Shown here piece after piece: positions 51,691 to 63,700 of a DNA stretch of 64,000 bases. The DNA comes from Prosopocoilus inquinatus (taxonomy: Eukaryota; Arthropoda; Insecta; Coleoptera; Lucanidae): the NCBI GenBank assembly GCA_036172665.1, contig JAYKNF010000037.1:186001-250000 (forward strand). The letters run 5' to 3'. The translations under genes and the position numbers were made by a program. Every line of letters begins with the position of its first letter. The stretch's first letter is position 1. The notes beneath the pieces are model-generated. The model was given only the letters and a program-made list of their open reading frames with translations. It did not search any database and was not told where the DNA came from.

Positions 51691-52930
51691 TTCCTGTGAT
51701 GTATCTAATCGATCCTTACTCATCTATCATGTTATTTGACGTTTCGATGGACTCCAGTAACTCTGATGTGAGATACGAAATTTTCGGACGCAGCAGAAGC
51801 TGAAAATAGTTTTAAATGAAACAACACGCATTAGCGTTGTTCCTGTGATGTATCTAATCGATCCTTACTCATCTATCATGTTATTTGACGTTTCAATGGA
51901 CTCCAGTAACTCTGAAGTGAGATAAGAAGTTCTCGGACGCAGCTGAAGCTGGAAATAGTTTTAAACGAAAGAACACGCATTAGCGTTGTTCCTGTGATGT
52001 ATCTAATCGATCCTTACTCATCTATCATGTTATTTGGCGTTTCGATGGACTCCAGTAACTTTGATGTGAGATACGAAATTTTCGGACGCAGCAGAAGCTG
52101 GAAATAGTTTTAAACGAAACAACACGCATTAGCGTTGTTCCTGTGATGTATCTAATCGATCCTTACTCATCTATCATGTTATTTGACGTTTCGACGGACT
52201 CTAGTAACTCTGATGTGAGATACGAAGTTTTTGGACGCAGCAGGAGCTGGAAATAGTTTTAAACGAAAGAACACGTATTAGCGTTGTTCCTGTGATGTAT
52301 CTAATCGATCCTTACTCATCTATCATGTTATTTGACGTTTGGATGGACTCCAGTATCTCTGATGTGAGATACGAAATTTTCGGACGCAGCAGAAGCTGGA
52401 AATAGTTTTAAATGAAACAACACGCATTAGCGTTGTTCCTGTGATGTATCTAATCGATCCTTACTCATCTATCATGTTATTTGACGTTTCGATGGACTCC
52501 AGTAACTCTGATGTGAGATACGAAATTTTCGGACGCAGCAGAAGCTGAAAATAGTTTTAAATGAAACAACACGCATTAGCGTTGTTCCTGTGATGTATCT
52601 AATCGATCCTTACTCATCTATCATGTTATTTGACGTTTCAATGGACTCCAGTAACTCTGAAGTGAGATAAGAAGTTCTCGGACGCAGCTGAAGCTGGAAA
52701 TAGTTTTAAACGAAAGAACACGCATTAGCGTTGTTCCTGTGATGTATCTAATCGATCCTTACTCATCTATCATGTTATTTGGCGTTTCGATGGACTCCAG
52801 TAACTTTGATGTGAGATACGAAATTTTCGGACGCAGCAGAAGCTGGAAATAGTTTTAAACGAAACAACACGCATTAGCGTTGTTCCTGTGATGTATCTAA
52901 TCGATCCTTACTCATCTATCATGTTATTTG
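51440..52930 (+). repeat. 5-monomer (745-bp) tandem duplication
   Basis: The order CGACGGACTC, GTATCTCTG, TTTCGATGG with GAAGCTGAAAATAG, TTTCAATGG with GATAAGAAG, and TTTGGCG with AACTTTGATG occurs twice. ACGTTTCGAC lies at 51,441 and 52,186, and GAAAGAACACG at 51,966 and 52,711. The second copy is also the beginning of the 4,470-bp unit, so the 5-mer was duplicated before or during that larger event. Confidence 0.85.
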
Positions 52931-55900
52931 ACATTTGGATGGACTCCAGTAACTCTGATGTGAGATACAAAGTTATCGGACGCAGCAGAAGCTGGAAATA
53001 GTTTTGAACGAAACAACACGTATTAGCGTTGTTCCTGTGCTGTATCTAATCGATCCTTACTTATCTATCATGTTATTTGATGTTTCGATGGACTCCAGTA
53101 ACTCTGATGTGAGATACGACGTTTTCGGACGCAGCAGATGCTGGAAATAGTTTTAAACGAAACAACAAGTATTAGCGTTGTTGATGTGATGTATCTAATC
53201 GATCCTTACTCATCTATCATGTTATTTGACGTTTGAACGGACTCCAGTAACTCTGATGTGAGATACAAAGTTCTCGGACGCAGCAGAAGCTGGAAATAGT
53301 TTTGAACGAAATAACACGTATTAGCGTTGTTCCTGTGATGTATCTAATCGATCCTTACTTATCTACTATGTTATTTGACGTTTCGATGGACTCCAGTAAC
53401 TCTGATGTGAGATACGAAATTTTCGGACGCAGCACAAGCTGGAAATAGTTTTAAATGAAACAACACGCATTAGCGTTGTTCCTGTGATGTATGTAATCGA
53501 TCCTTACTCATCTATCATGTTATTTGACGTTTGGATGGGCTCCAGTAACTCTGAAGTGAGATACGAAGTTCTCGGACGCAGCTGAAGCTGGAAATAGTTT
53601 TAAACGAAACAACACGCATTAGCGTTGTTCCTGTGATGTATCTAATCGATCCTTACTCATCTATCATGTTATTTGGCGTTTCGATGGACTCCAGTAACTT
53701 TGATGTGAGATACGAAATTTTCGGACGCAGCAGAAGCTGGAAATAGTTTTAAACGAAACAACACGTATTAGCGTTGTTCCTGTGATGTATCTAATCGATC
53801 CTTACTCATCTATCATGTTATTTGACGTTTGGATGGACTCCAGTAACTCTGATGTGAGATACAAAGTTATCGGACGCAGCAGAAGCTGGAAATAGTTTTG
53901 AACGAAACAACACGTATTAGCGTTGTTCCTGTGCTGTATCTAATCGATCCTTACTTATCTATCATGTTATTTGATGTTTCGATGGACTCCAGTAACTCTG
54001 ATGTGAGATACGACGTTTTCGGACGCAGCAGATGCTAGAAATAGTTTTAAACGAAACAACAAGTATTAGCGTTGTTGATGTGATGTATCTAATCGATCCT
54101 TACTCATCTATCATGTTATTTGACGTTTGAACGGACTCCAGTAACTCTGATGTGAGATACAAAGTTCTCGGACGCAGCAGAAGCTGGAAATAGTTTTGAA
54201 CGAAATAACACGTATTAGCGTTGTTCCTGTGATGTATCTAATCGATCCTTACTTATCTACTATGTTATTTGACGTTTCGATGGACTCCAGTAACTCTGAT
54301 GTGAGATACGAAATTTTCGGACGCAGCACAAGCTGGAAATAGTTTTAAATGAAACAACACGCATTAGCGTTGTTCCTGTGATGTATGTAATCGATCCTTA
54401 CTCATCTATCATGTTATTTGACGTTTGGATGGGCTCCAGTAACTCTGAAGTGAGATACGAAGTTCTCGGACGCAGCTGAAGCTGGAAATAGTTTTAAACG
54501 AAACAACACGCATTAGCGTTGTTCCTGTGATGTATCTAATCGATCCTTACTCATCTATCATGTTATTTGGCGTTTCGATGGACTCCAGTAACTTTGATGT
54601 GAGATACGAAATTTTCGGACGCAGCAGAAGCTGGAAATAGTTTTAAACGAAACAACACGCATTAGCGTTGTTCCTGTGATGTATCTAATCGATCCTTACT
54701 CATCTATCATGTTATTTGGCGTTTCGATGGACTCCAGTAACTCTGATGTGAGATACGAAATTTTCGGACGCAGCAGAAACTGGAAATAGTTTTAAATGAA
54801 ACAACACGCATTAGCGTTGTTCCTGTGATGTATCTAATCGATCCTTACTCATCTATCATGTTATTTGATGTTTGAATGGACTCCAGTAACTCTGATGTGA
54901 GATACAAAGTTCTAGGACGCAGCAGAAGCTGGAAATAGTATTGAACGAAACAACACGTATTAGCGTTGTTCCTGTGATGTATCTAATCGATCCTTACTCA
55001 TCTATCATGTTATTTGGCGTTTGGATGGGCTCCAGTAACTCTGAAGTGAGATAAGAAGTTCTCGGACGCAGCTGAAGCTGGAAATAGTTTTAAACGAAAC
55101 AACACGCATTAGCGTTGTTCCTGTGATGTATCTAATCGATCCTTACTCATCTATCATCTTATTTGACGTTTGGATGGACTCCAGTAACTCTGATGTGAGA
55201 TACAAAGATTTCGGACGCAGCAGAAGCTGGAAATAGTTATCAACGAAACAACACGTATTAGCGTTGTTCCTGTGATGTATCTAATCGATCCTTACTCATC
55301 TATCATGTTATTTGACGTTTGGATGGACTCCAGTATCTCTGATGTGAGATACTAAATTTTCGGACGCAGCAGAAGCTGGAAATAGTTTTAAACGAAACAA
55401 CACGCATTAGCGTTGTTCCTGTGATGTATCTAAACGATCCTTACTTATCTAACATGTTATTTGACGTTTGGATGGACTCCAGTAAGTCTGATGTGAGGTA
55501 AGACGTTTTCGGACGCAGCAGAACCTGGAAATAGTTTTAAACGAAACAACACGTATTAGCGTTGTTCCTGTGATGTATCTAATCGATCCTTACTCATCTA
55601 TCATGTTATTTGACGTTTGGATGGACTCCAGTAATTCTGATGTGAGATACGAAATTTTCGGACGCAGCACAAGCTGGAAATAGTTTTAAATGAAACAACA
55701 CGCATTAGCGTTGTTCCTGTGATGTATGTAATCGATCCTTACTCATCTATCATGTTATTTGACGTTTGGATGGGCTCCAGTAACTCTGAAGTGAGATACG
55801 AAGTTCTCGGACGCAGCTGAAGCTGGAAATAATTTTAAACGAAACAACACGCATTAGCGTTGTTCCTGTGATGTATCTAATCGATCCTTACTCATCTATC

Positions 55901-58900
55901 ATGTTATTTGGCGTTTCGATGGACTCCAGTAACTTTGATGTGAGATACGAAATTTTCGGACGCAGCAGAAGCTGGAAATAGTTTTAAACGAAACAACACG
56001 CATTAGCGTTGTTCCTGTGATGTATCTAATCGATCCTTACTCATCTATCATGTTATTTGACGTTTCGATGGACTCTAGTAACTCTGATGTGAGATACGAA
56101 GTTTTTGGACGCGGCAGGAGCTGGAAATAGTTTTAAACGAAACAACACGTATTAGCGTTGTTCCTGTGATGTATCTAATCGATCCTTACTCATCTATCAT
56201 GTTATTTGACGTTTGGATGGACTCCAGTAATTCTGATGTGAGATACGAAATTTTCGGACGCAGCACAAGCTGGAAATAGTTTTAAATGAAACAACACGCA
56301 TTAGCGTTGTTCCTGTGATGTATGTAATCGATCCTTACTCATGTATCATGTTATTTGACGTTTGGATGGGCTCCAGTAACTCTGAAGTGAGATACGAAGT
56401 TCTCGGACGCAGCTGAAGCTGGAAATAATTTTAAACGAAACAACACGCATTAGCGTTGTTCCTGTGATGTATGTAATCGATCCTTACTCATCTATCATGT
56501 TATTTGACGTTTGGATGGGCTCCAGTAACTCTGAAGTGAGATACGAAGTTCTCGGACGCAGCTGAAGCTGGAAATAGTTTTAAACGAAACAACACGCATT
56601 AGCGTTGTTCCTGCGATGTATCTAATCGATCCTTACTCATCTATCATGTTATTTGACGTTTCGACGGACTCTAGTAACTCTGATGTGAGATACGAAGTTT
56701 TTGGACGCAGCAGGAGCTGGAAATAGTTTTAAACGAAAGAACACGTATTAGCGTTGTTCCTGTGATGTATCTAATCGATCCTTACTCATCTATCATGTTA
56801 TTTGACGTTTGGATGGACTCCAGTATCTCTGATGTGAGATACGAAATTTTCGGACGCAGCAGAAGCTGGAAATAGTTTTAAATGAAACAACACGCATTAG
56901 CGTTGTTCCTGTGATGTATCTAATCGATCCTTACTCATCTATCATGTTATTTGACGTTTCGATGGACTCCAGTAACTCTGATGTGAGATACGAAATTTTC
57001 GGACGCAGCAGAAGCTGAAAATAGTTTTAAATGAAACAACACGCATTAGCGTTGTTCCTGTGATGTATCTAATCGATCCTTACTCATCTATCATGTTATT
57101 TGACGTTTCAATGGACTCCAGTAACTCTGAAGTGAGATAAGAAGTTCTCGGACGCAGCTGAAGCTGGAAATAGTTTTAAACGAAAGAACACGCATTAGCG
57201 TTGTTCCTGTGATGTATCTAATCGATCCTTACTCATCTATCATGTTATTTGGCGTTTCGATGGACTCCAGTAACTTTGATGTGAGATACGAAATTTTCGG
57301 ACGCAGCAGAAGCTGGAAATAGTTTTAAACGAAACAACACGCATTAGCGTTGTTCCTGTGATGTATCTAATCGATCCTTACTCATCTATCATGTTATTTG
57401 ACATTTGGATGGACTCCAGTAACTCTGATGTGAGATACAAAGTTATCGGACGCAGCAGAAGCTGGAAATAGTTTTGAACGAAACAACACGTATTAGCGTT
57501 GTTCCTGTGCTGTATCTAATCGATCCTTACTTATCTATCATGTTATTTGATGTTTCGATGGACTCCAGTAACTCTGATGTGAGATACGACGTTTTCGGAC
57601 GCAGCAGATGCTGGAAATAGTTTTAAACGAAACAACAAGTATTAGCGTTGTTGATGTGATGTATCTAATCGATCCTTACTCATCTATCATGTTAATTGAC
57701 GTTTGAACGGACTCCAGTAACTCTGATGTGAGATACAAAGTTCTCGGACGCAGCAGAAGCTGGAAATAGTTTTGAACGAAATAACACGTATTAGCGTTGT
57801 TCCTGTGATGTATCTAATCGATCCTTACTTATCTACTATGTTATTTGACGTTTCGATGGACTCCAGTAACTCTGATGTGAGATACGAAATTTTCGGACGC
57901 AGCACAAGCTGGAAATAGTTTTAAATGAAACAACACGCATTAGCGTTGTTCCTGTGATGTATGTAATCGATCCTTACTCATCTATCATGTTATTTGACGT
58001 TTGGATGGGCTCCAGTAACTCTGAAGTGAGATACGAAGTTCTCGGACGCAGCTGAAGCTGGAAATAGTTTTAAACGAAACAACACGCATTAGCGTTGTTC
58101 CTGTGATGTATCTAATCGATCCTTACTCATCTATCATGTTATTTGGCGTTTCGATGGACTCCAGTAACTTTGATGTGAGATACGAAATTTTCGGACGCAG
58201 CAGAAGCTGGAAATAGTTTTAAACGAAACAACACGTATTAGCGTTGTTCCTGTGATGTATCTAATCGATCCTTACTCATCTATCATGTTATTTGACGTTT
58301 GGATGGACTCCAGTAACTCTGATGTGAGATACAAAGTTATCGGACGCAGCAGAAGCTGGAAATAGTTTTGAACGAAACAACACGTATTAGCGTTGTTCCT
58401 GTGCTGTATCTAATCGATCCTTACTTATCTATCATGTTATTTGATGTTTCGATGGACTCCAGTAACTCTGATGTGAGATACGACGTTTTCGGACGCAGCA
58501 GATGCTAGAAATAGTTTTAAACGAAACAACAAGTATTAGCGTTGTTGATGTGATGTATCTAATCGATCCTTACTCATCTATCATGTTATTTGACGTTTGA
58601 ACGGACTCCAGTAACTCTGATGTGAGATACAAAGTTCTCGGACGCAGCAGAAGCTGGAAATAGTTTTGAACGAAATAACACGTATTAGCGTTGTTCCTGT
58701 GATGTATCTAATCGATCCTTACTTATCTACTATGTTATTTGACGTTTCGATGGACTCCAGTAACTCTGATGTGAGATACGAAATTTTCGGACGCAGCACA
58801 AGCTGGAAATAGTTTTAAATGAAACAACACGCATTAGCGTTGTTCCTGTGATGTATGTAATCGATCCTTACTCATCTATCATGTTATTTGACGTTTGGAT

Positions 58901-60700
58901 GGGCTCCAGTAACTCTGAAGTGAGATACGAAGTTCTCGGACGCAGCTGAAGCTGGAAATAGTTTTAAACGAAACAACACGCATTAGCGTTGTTCCTGTGA
59001 TGTATCTAATCGATCCTTACTCATCTATCATGTTATTTGGCGTTTCGATGGACTCCAGTAACTTTGATGTGAGATACGAAATTTTCGGACGCAGCAGAAG
59101 CTGGAAATAGTTTTAAACGAAACAACACGCATTAGCGTTGTTCCTGTGATGTATCTAATCGATCCTTACTCATCTATCATGTTATTTGGCGTTTCGATGG
59201 ACTCCAGTAACTCTGATGTGAGATACGAAATTTTCGGACGCAGCAGAAACTGGAAATAGTTTTAAATGAAACAACACGCATTAGCGTTGTTCCTGTGATG
59301 TATCTAATCGATCCTTACTCATCTATCATGTTATTTGATGTTTGAATGGACTCCAGTAACTCTGATGTGAGATACAAAGTTCTAGGACGCAGCAGAAGCT
59401 GGAAATAGTATTGAACGAAACAACACGTATTAGCGTTGTTCCTGTGATGTATCTAATCGATCCTTACTCATCTATCATGTTATTTGGCGTTTGGATGGGC
59501 TCCAGTAACTCTGAAGTGAGATAAGAAGTTCTCGGACGCAGCTGAAGCTGGAAATAGTTTTAAACGAAACAACACGCATTAGCGTTGTTCCTGTGATGTA
59601 TCTAATCGATCCTTACTCATCTATCATCTTATTTGACGTTTGGATGGACTCCAGTAACTCTGATGTGAGATACAAAGATTTCGGACGCAGCAGAAGCTGG
59701 AAATAGTTTTCAACGAAACAACACGTATTAGCGTTGTTCCTGTGATGTATCTAATCGATCCTTACTCATCTATCATGTTATTTGACGTTTGGATGGACTC
59801 CAGTATCTCTGATGTGAGATACTAAATTTTCGGACGCAGCAGAAGCTGGAAATAGTTTTAAACGAAACAACACGCATTAGCGTTGTTCCTGTGATGTATC
59901 TAAACGATCCTTACTTATCTAACATGTTATTTGACGTTTGGATGGACTCCAGTAAGTCTGATGTGAGGTAAGACGTTTTCGGACGCAGCAGAACCTGGAA
60001 ATAGTTTTAAACGAAACAACACGTATTAGCGTTGTTCCTGTGATGTATCTAATCGATCCTTACTCATCTATCATGTTATTTGACGTTTGGATGGACTCCA
60101 GTAATTCTGATGTGAGATACGAAATTTTCGGACGCAGCACAAGCTGGAAATAGTTTTAAATGAAACAACACGCATTAGCGTTGTTCCTGTGATGTATGTA
60201 ATCGATCCTTACTCATCTATCATGTTATTTGACGTTTGGATGGGCTCCATTAACTCTGAAGTGAGATACGAAGTTCTCGGACGCAGCTGAAGCTGGAAAT
60301 AATTTTAAACGAAACAACACGCATTAGCGTTGTTCCTGTGATGTATCTAATCGATCCTTACTCATCTATCATGTTATTTGGCGTTTCGATGGACTCCAGT
60401 AACTTTGATGTGAGATACGAAATTTTCGGACGCAGCAGAAGCTGGAAATAGTTTTAAACGAAACAACACGCATTAGCGTTGTTCCTGTGATGTATCTAAT
60501 CGATCCTTACTCATCTATCATGTTATTTGACGTTTCGATGGACTCTAGTAACTCTGATGTGAGATACGAAGTTTTTGGACGCGGCAGGAGCTGGAAATAG
60601 TTTTAAACGAAACAACACGTATTAGCGTTGTTCCTGTGATGTATCTAATCGATCCTTACTCATCTATCATGTTATTTGACGTTTGGATGGACTCCAGTAT
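52110..60700 (+). repeat. 30-monomer (4,470-bp) higher-order repeat, two near-identical copies
   Basis: Copy one is about 52,110-56,579 and copy two about 56,580-60,698. Markers at exactly 4,470 bp are GACATTTGG (52,921 and 57,391 lines), GATGCTAGAA (54,031 and 58,501), TATCATCTTATT (55,151 and 59,621), GTAATTCTG (55,631 and 60,101) and GACGCGGCAGG (56,109 and 60,579). Reading both, I found only four differences: 52,144/56,614, 53,225/57,695, 55,239/59,709 and 55,780/60,250. Similarity ends where GTAATTCTG faces GTATCTCTG near 60,698. Thirty monomers is twice the 15-monomer period seen elsewhere. Confidence 0.9.
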
Positions 60701-63700
60701 CTCTGATGTGAGATACGAAATTTTCGGACGCAGCAGAAGCTGGAAATAGTTTTAAACGAAACAACAAGTATTAGCGTTGTTGATGTGATGTATCTAATCG
60801 ATCCTTACTCATCTATCATGTTATTTGACGTTTGGATGGACTCCAGTAACTCTGATGTGAGATACGAAATTTTCGGACGCAGCAGAAGCTGGAAATAGTT
60901 TTGAACGAAACAACACGCATTAGCGTTGTTCCTGTGATGTATCTAATCGATACTTACTCATCTATCATGTTATTTGACGATTGGATGGACTCCAGTAACC
61001 CTGACGTGAGATACGAAGTTCTCGGACGCAGCAGAAGCTGGAAATAGTTTTAAACGAAACAACACGCATTAGCGTTGTTCCTGTGATGTATCTAATCGAT
61101 CCTTACTCATCTATCATGTTATTTGACGTTTCGATGGACTCTAGTAACTCTGATGTGAGATACGAAGTTTTTGGACGCAGCAGGAGCTGGAAATAGTTTT
61201 AAACGAAACAACACGTATTAGCGTTGTTCCTGTGATGTATCTAATCGATCCTTACTCATCTATCATGTTATTTGACGTTTGGATGGACTCCAGTATCTCT
61301 GATGTGAGATACGAAATTTTCGGACGCAGCAGAAGCTGGAAATAGTTTTAAACGAAACAACACGTATTAGCGTTGTTCCTGTGATGTATCTAATCGATCC
61401 TTACTTATCTACTATGTTATATGACGTTTCGATGGACTCCAGTAACTCTGATGTGAGATACGAAATTTTCATAAGCAGCAGAAGCTGAAAATAGTTTTAA
61501 ATGAAACAATACGCATTAGCGTTGTTCCTGTGATGTATGTAATCGATCCTTACTCATCTATCATGTTATTTGACGTTTGGATGGACTCCAGTATCTCTGA
61601 TGTGAGATACGAAATTTTCCGACGCAGCTGAAGCTGGAAATAGTTTTAAACGAAACAACACGCATTAGCGTTGTTCCTGTGATGTATCTAATCGATCCTT
61701 ACTCATCTATCATGTTATTTGGCGTTTCGATGGACTCCAGTAACTTTGATGTGAGATACGAAATTTTCGGACGCAGCAGAAGCTGGAAATAGTTTTAAAT
61801 GAAACAACACGCATTAGCGTTGTTCCTGTGATGTATCTAATCGATCCTTACTCATCTATCATGTTATTTGGCGTTTCGATGGACTCCAGTAACTCTGATG
61901 TGAGATACGAAGTTCTCGGACGCAGCTGAAGCTGGAAATAGTTTTAAACGAAACAACACGCATTAGCGTTGTTCCTGTGATGTATCTAATCGATCCTTAC
62001 TCATCTATCATGTTATTTGACGTTTCGATGGACTCTAGTAACTCTGATGTGAGATACGAAGTTTTTGGACGCAGCAGGAGCTGGAAATAGTTCTAAACGA
62101 AACAACACATATTAGCGTTGTTCCTGTGATGTATCTAATCGATCCTTACTTATCTATCATGTTGTTTGACGTTTGGATGGACTCCAGTAACTCTAATGTG
62201 AGATACGAAATTATCGGACGCAGCAGAAGCTGGAAATAGTTTTAAATGAAACAACACGCATTAGCGTTGTTCCTGTGATGTATCTAATCGATCGTTACTC
62301 ATCTATCATGTTATTTTACGTTTGGATAGACTCCAGTAACTCTGATGTGAGATACAAAGTTTTTGGACGCAGCAGAAGCTGGAAATAGTTTTGAACGAAA
62401 CAACACGTATTAGCGTTGTTCCTGTGATGTATCTAATCGATCCTTACATATCTAACATGTTATTTGACGTTTCGATGGACTCCAGTAACTCTAATGTGAG
62501 ATACGAATTTTTCGGACGCAGCAGCAGCTGGAAATAGTTTTAAACGAAACAACACATATTAGCGTTGTTCCTGTGATGTATCTAATCGATCCTTACTCAT
62601 CTATCATGTTATTTGACGTTTGGACGGACTCCAGTAACTCTGATGTGAGATACAAAGATCTCGGACGCAGCAGAAGCTGGAACTTGTTTTGAACGAAACA
62701 ACACGTATTAGCGTTGTTCCTGTGATGTATCTAAACGATCCTTACTTATCTAACATGTTATTTGACGTTTGGATGGACTCCGGTAACTCTGATGTGAGAT
62801 ACAAAGTTTTTGGGCGCAGCAGGAGCTGGAAATAGTTTTAAACGAAGCAACACGTATTAGCGTTGTTCCTGTGATGTATCTAATCGATCCTTACTTAGCT
62901 ACTATGTTATTTGACGTTTCGATGGACTCCAGTAATTTTGATGTGAGATACGACGTTTTCGGACGCAGCAGAAGCTGGAAATAGTTTTAAAAGATACAAC
63001 ACGCATTAGCGTTGTTCCTGTGATGTATCTAATCGATCCTTACTCATTTATCATGTTATTTGACGTTTGGATGACCTCCAGTAACTCTGATGTGAGATAC
63101 GAAATTATCGGACGCAGCAGAAGCTGGAAATAGTTTTAAATGAAACAACACGCATTAGCGTAGTTCCTGTGATGTATCTAATCGATCCTTACTCATCTAT
63201 CATGTTATTTGACGTTTGGATGGACTCCAGTAACTTTGAAGTGAGATACGAAGTTCTCGGACGCAGCTGAAGCTGGAAATAGTTTTAAAAGATACAACAC
63301 GCATTAGCGTTGTTCCTGTGATGTATCTAATCGATCCTTACTCATTTATCATGTTATTTGACGTTTGGATGACCTCCAGTAACTCTGATGTGAGATACGA
63401 AATTATCGGACGCAGCAGAAGCTGGAAATAGTTTTAAATGAAACAACACGCATTAGCGTTGTTCCTGTGATGTATCTAATCGATCCTTACTCATCTATCA
63501 TGTTATTTGACGTTTCGATGGACTCTAGTAACTCTGATGTGAGATACGAAGTTTTTGGACGCAGCAGGAGCTGGAAATAGTTTTAAACGAAACAACACGT
63601 ATTAGCTTGTTCCTGTGATGTATCTAATCGATCCTTACTCATCTATCATGTTATTTGACGTTTTGATGGACTCCAGTAACTCTAATGTGAGATACGAAAT

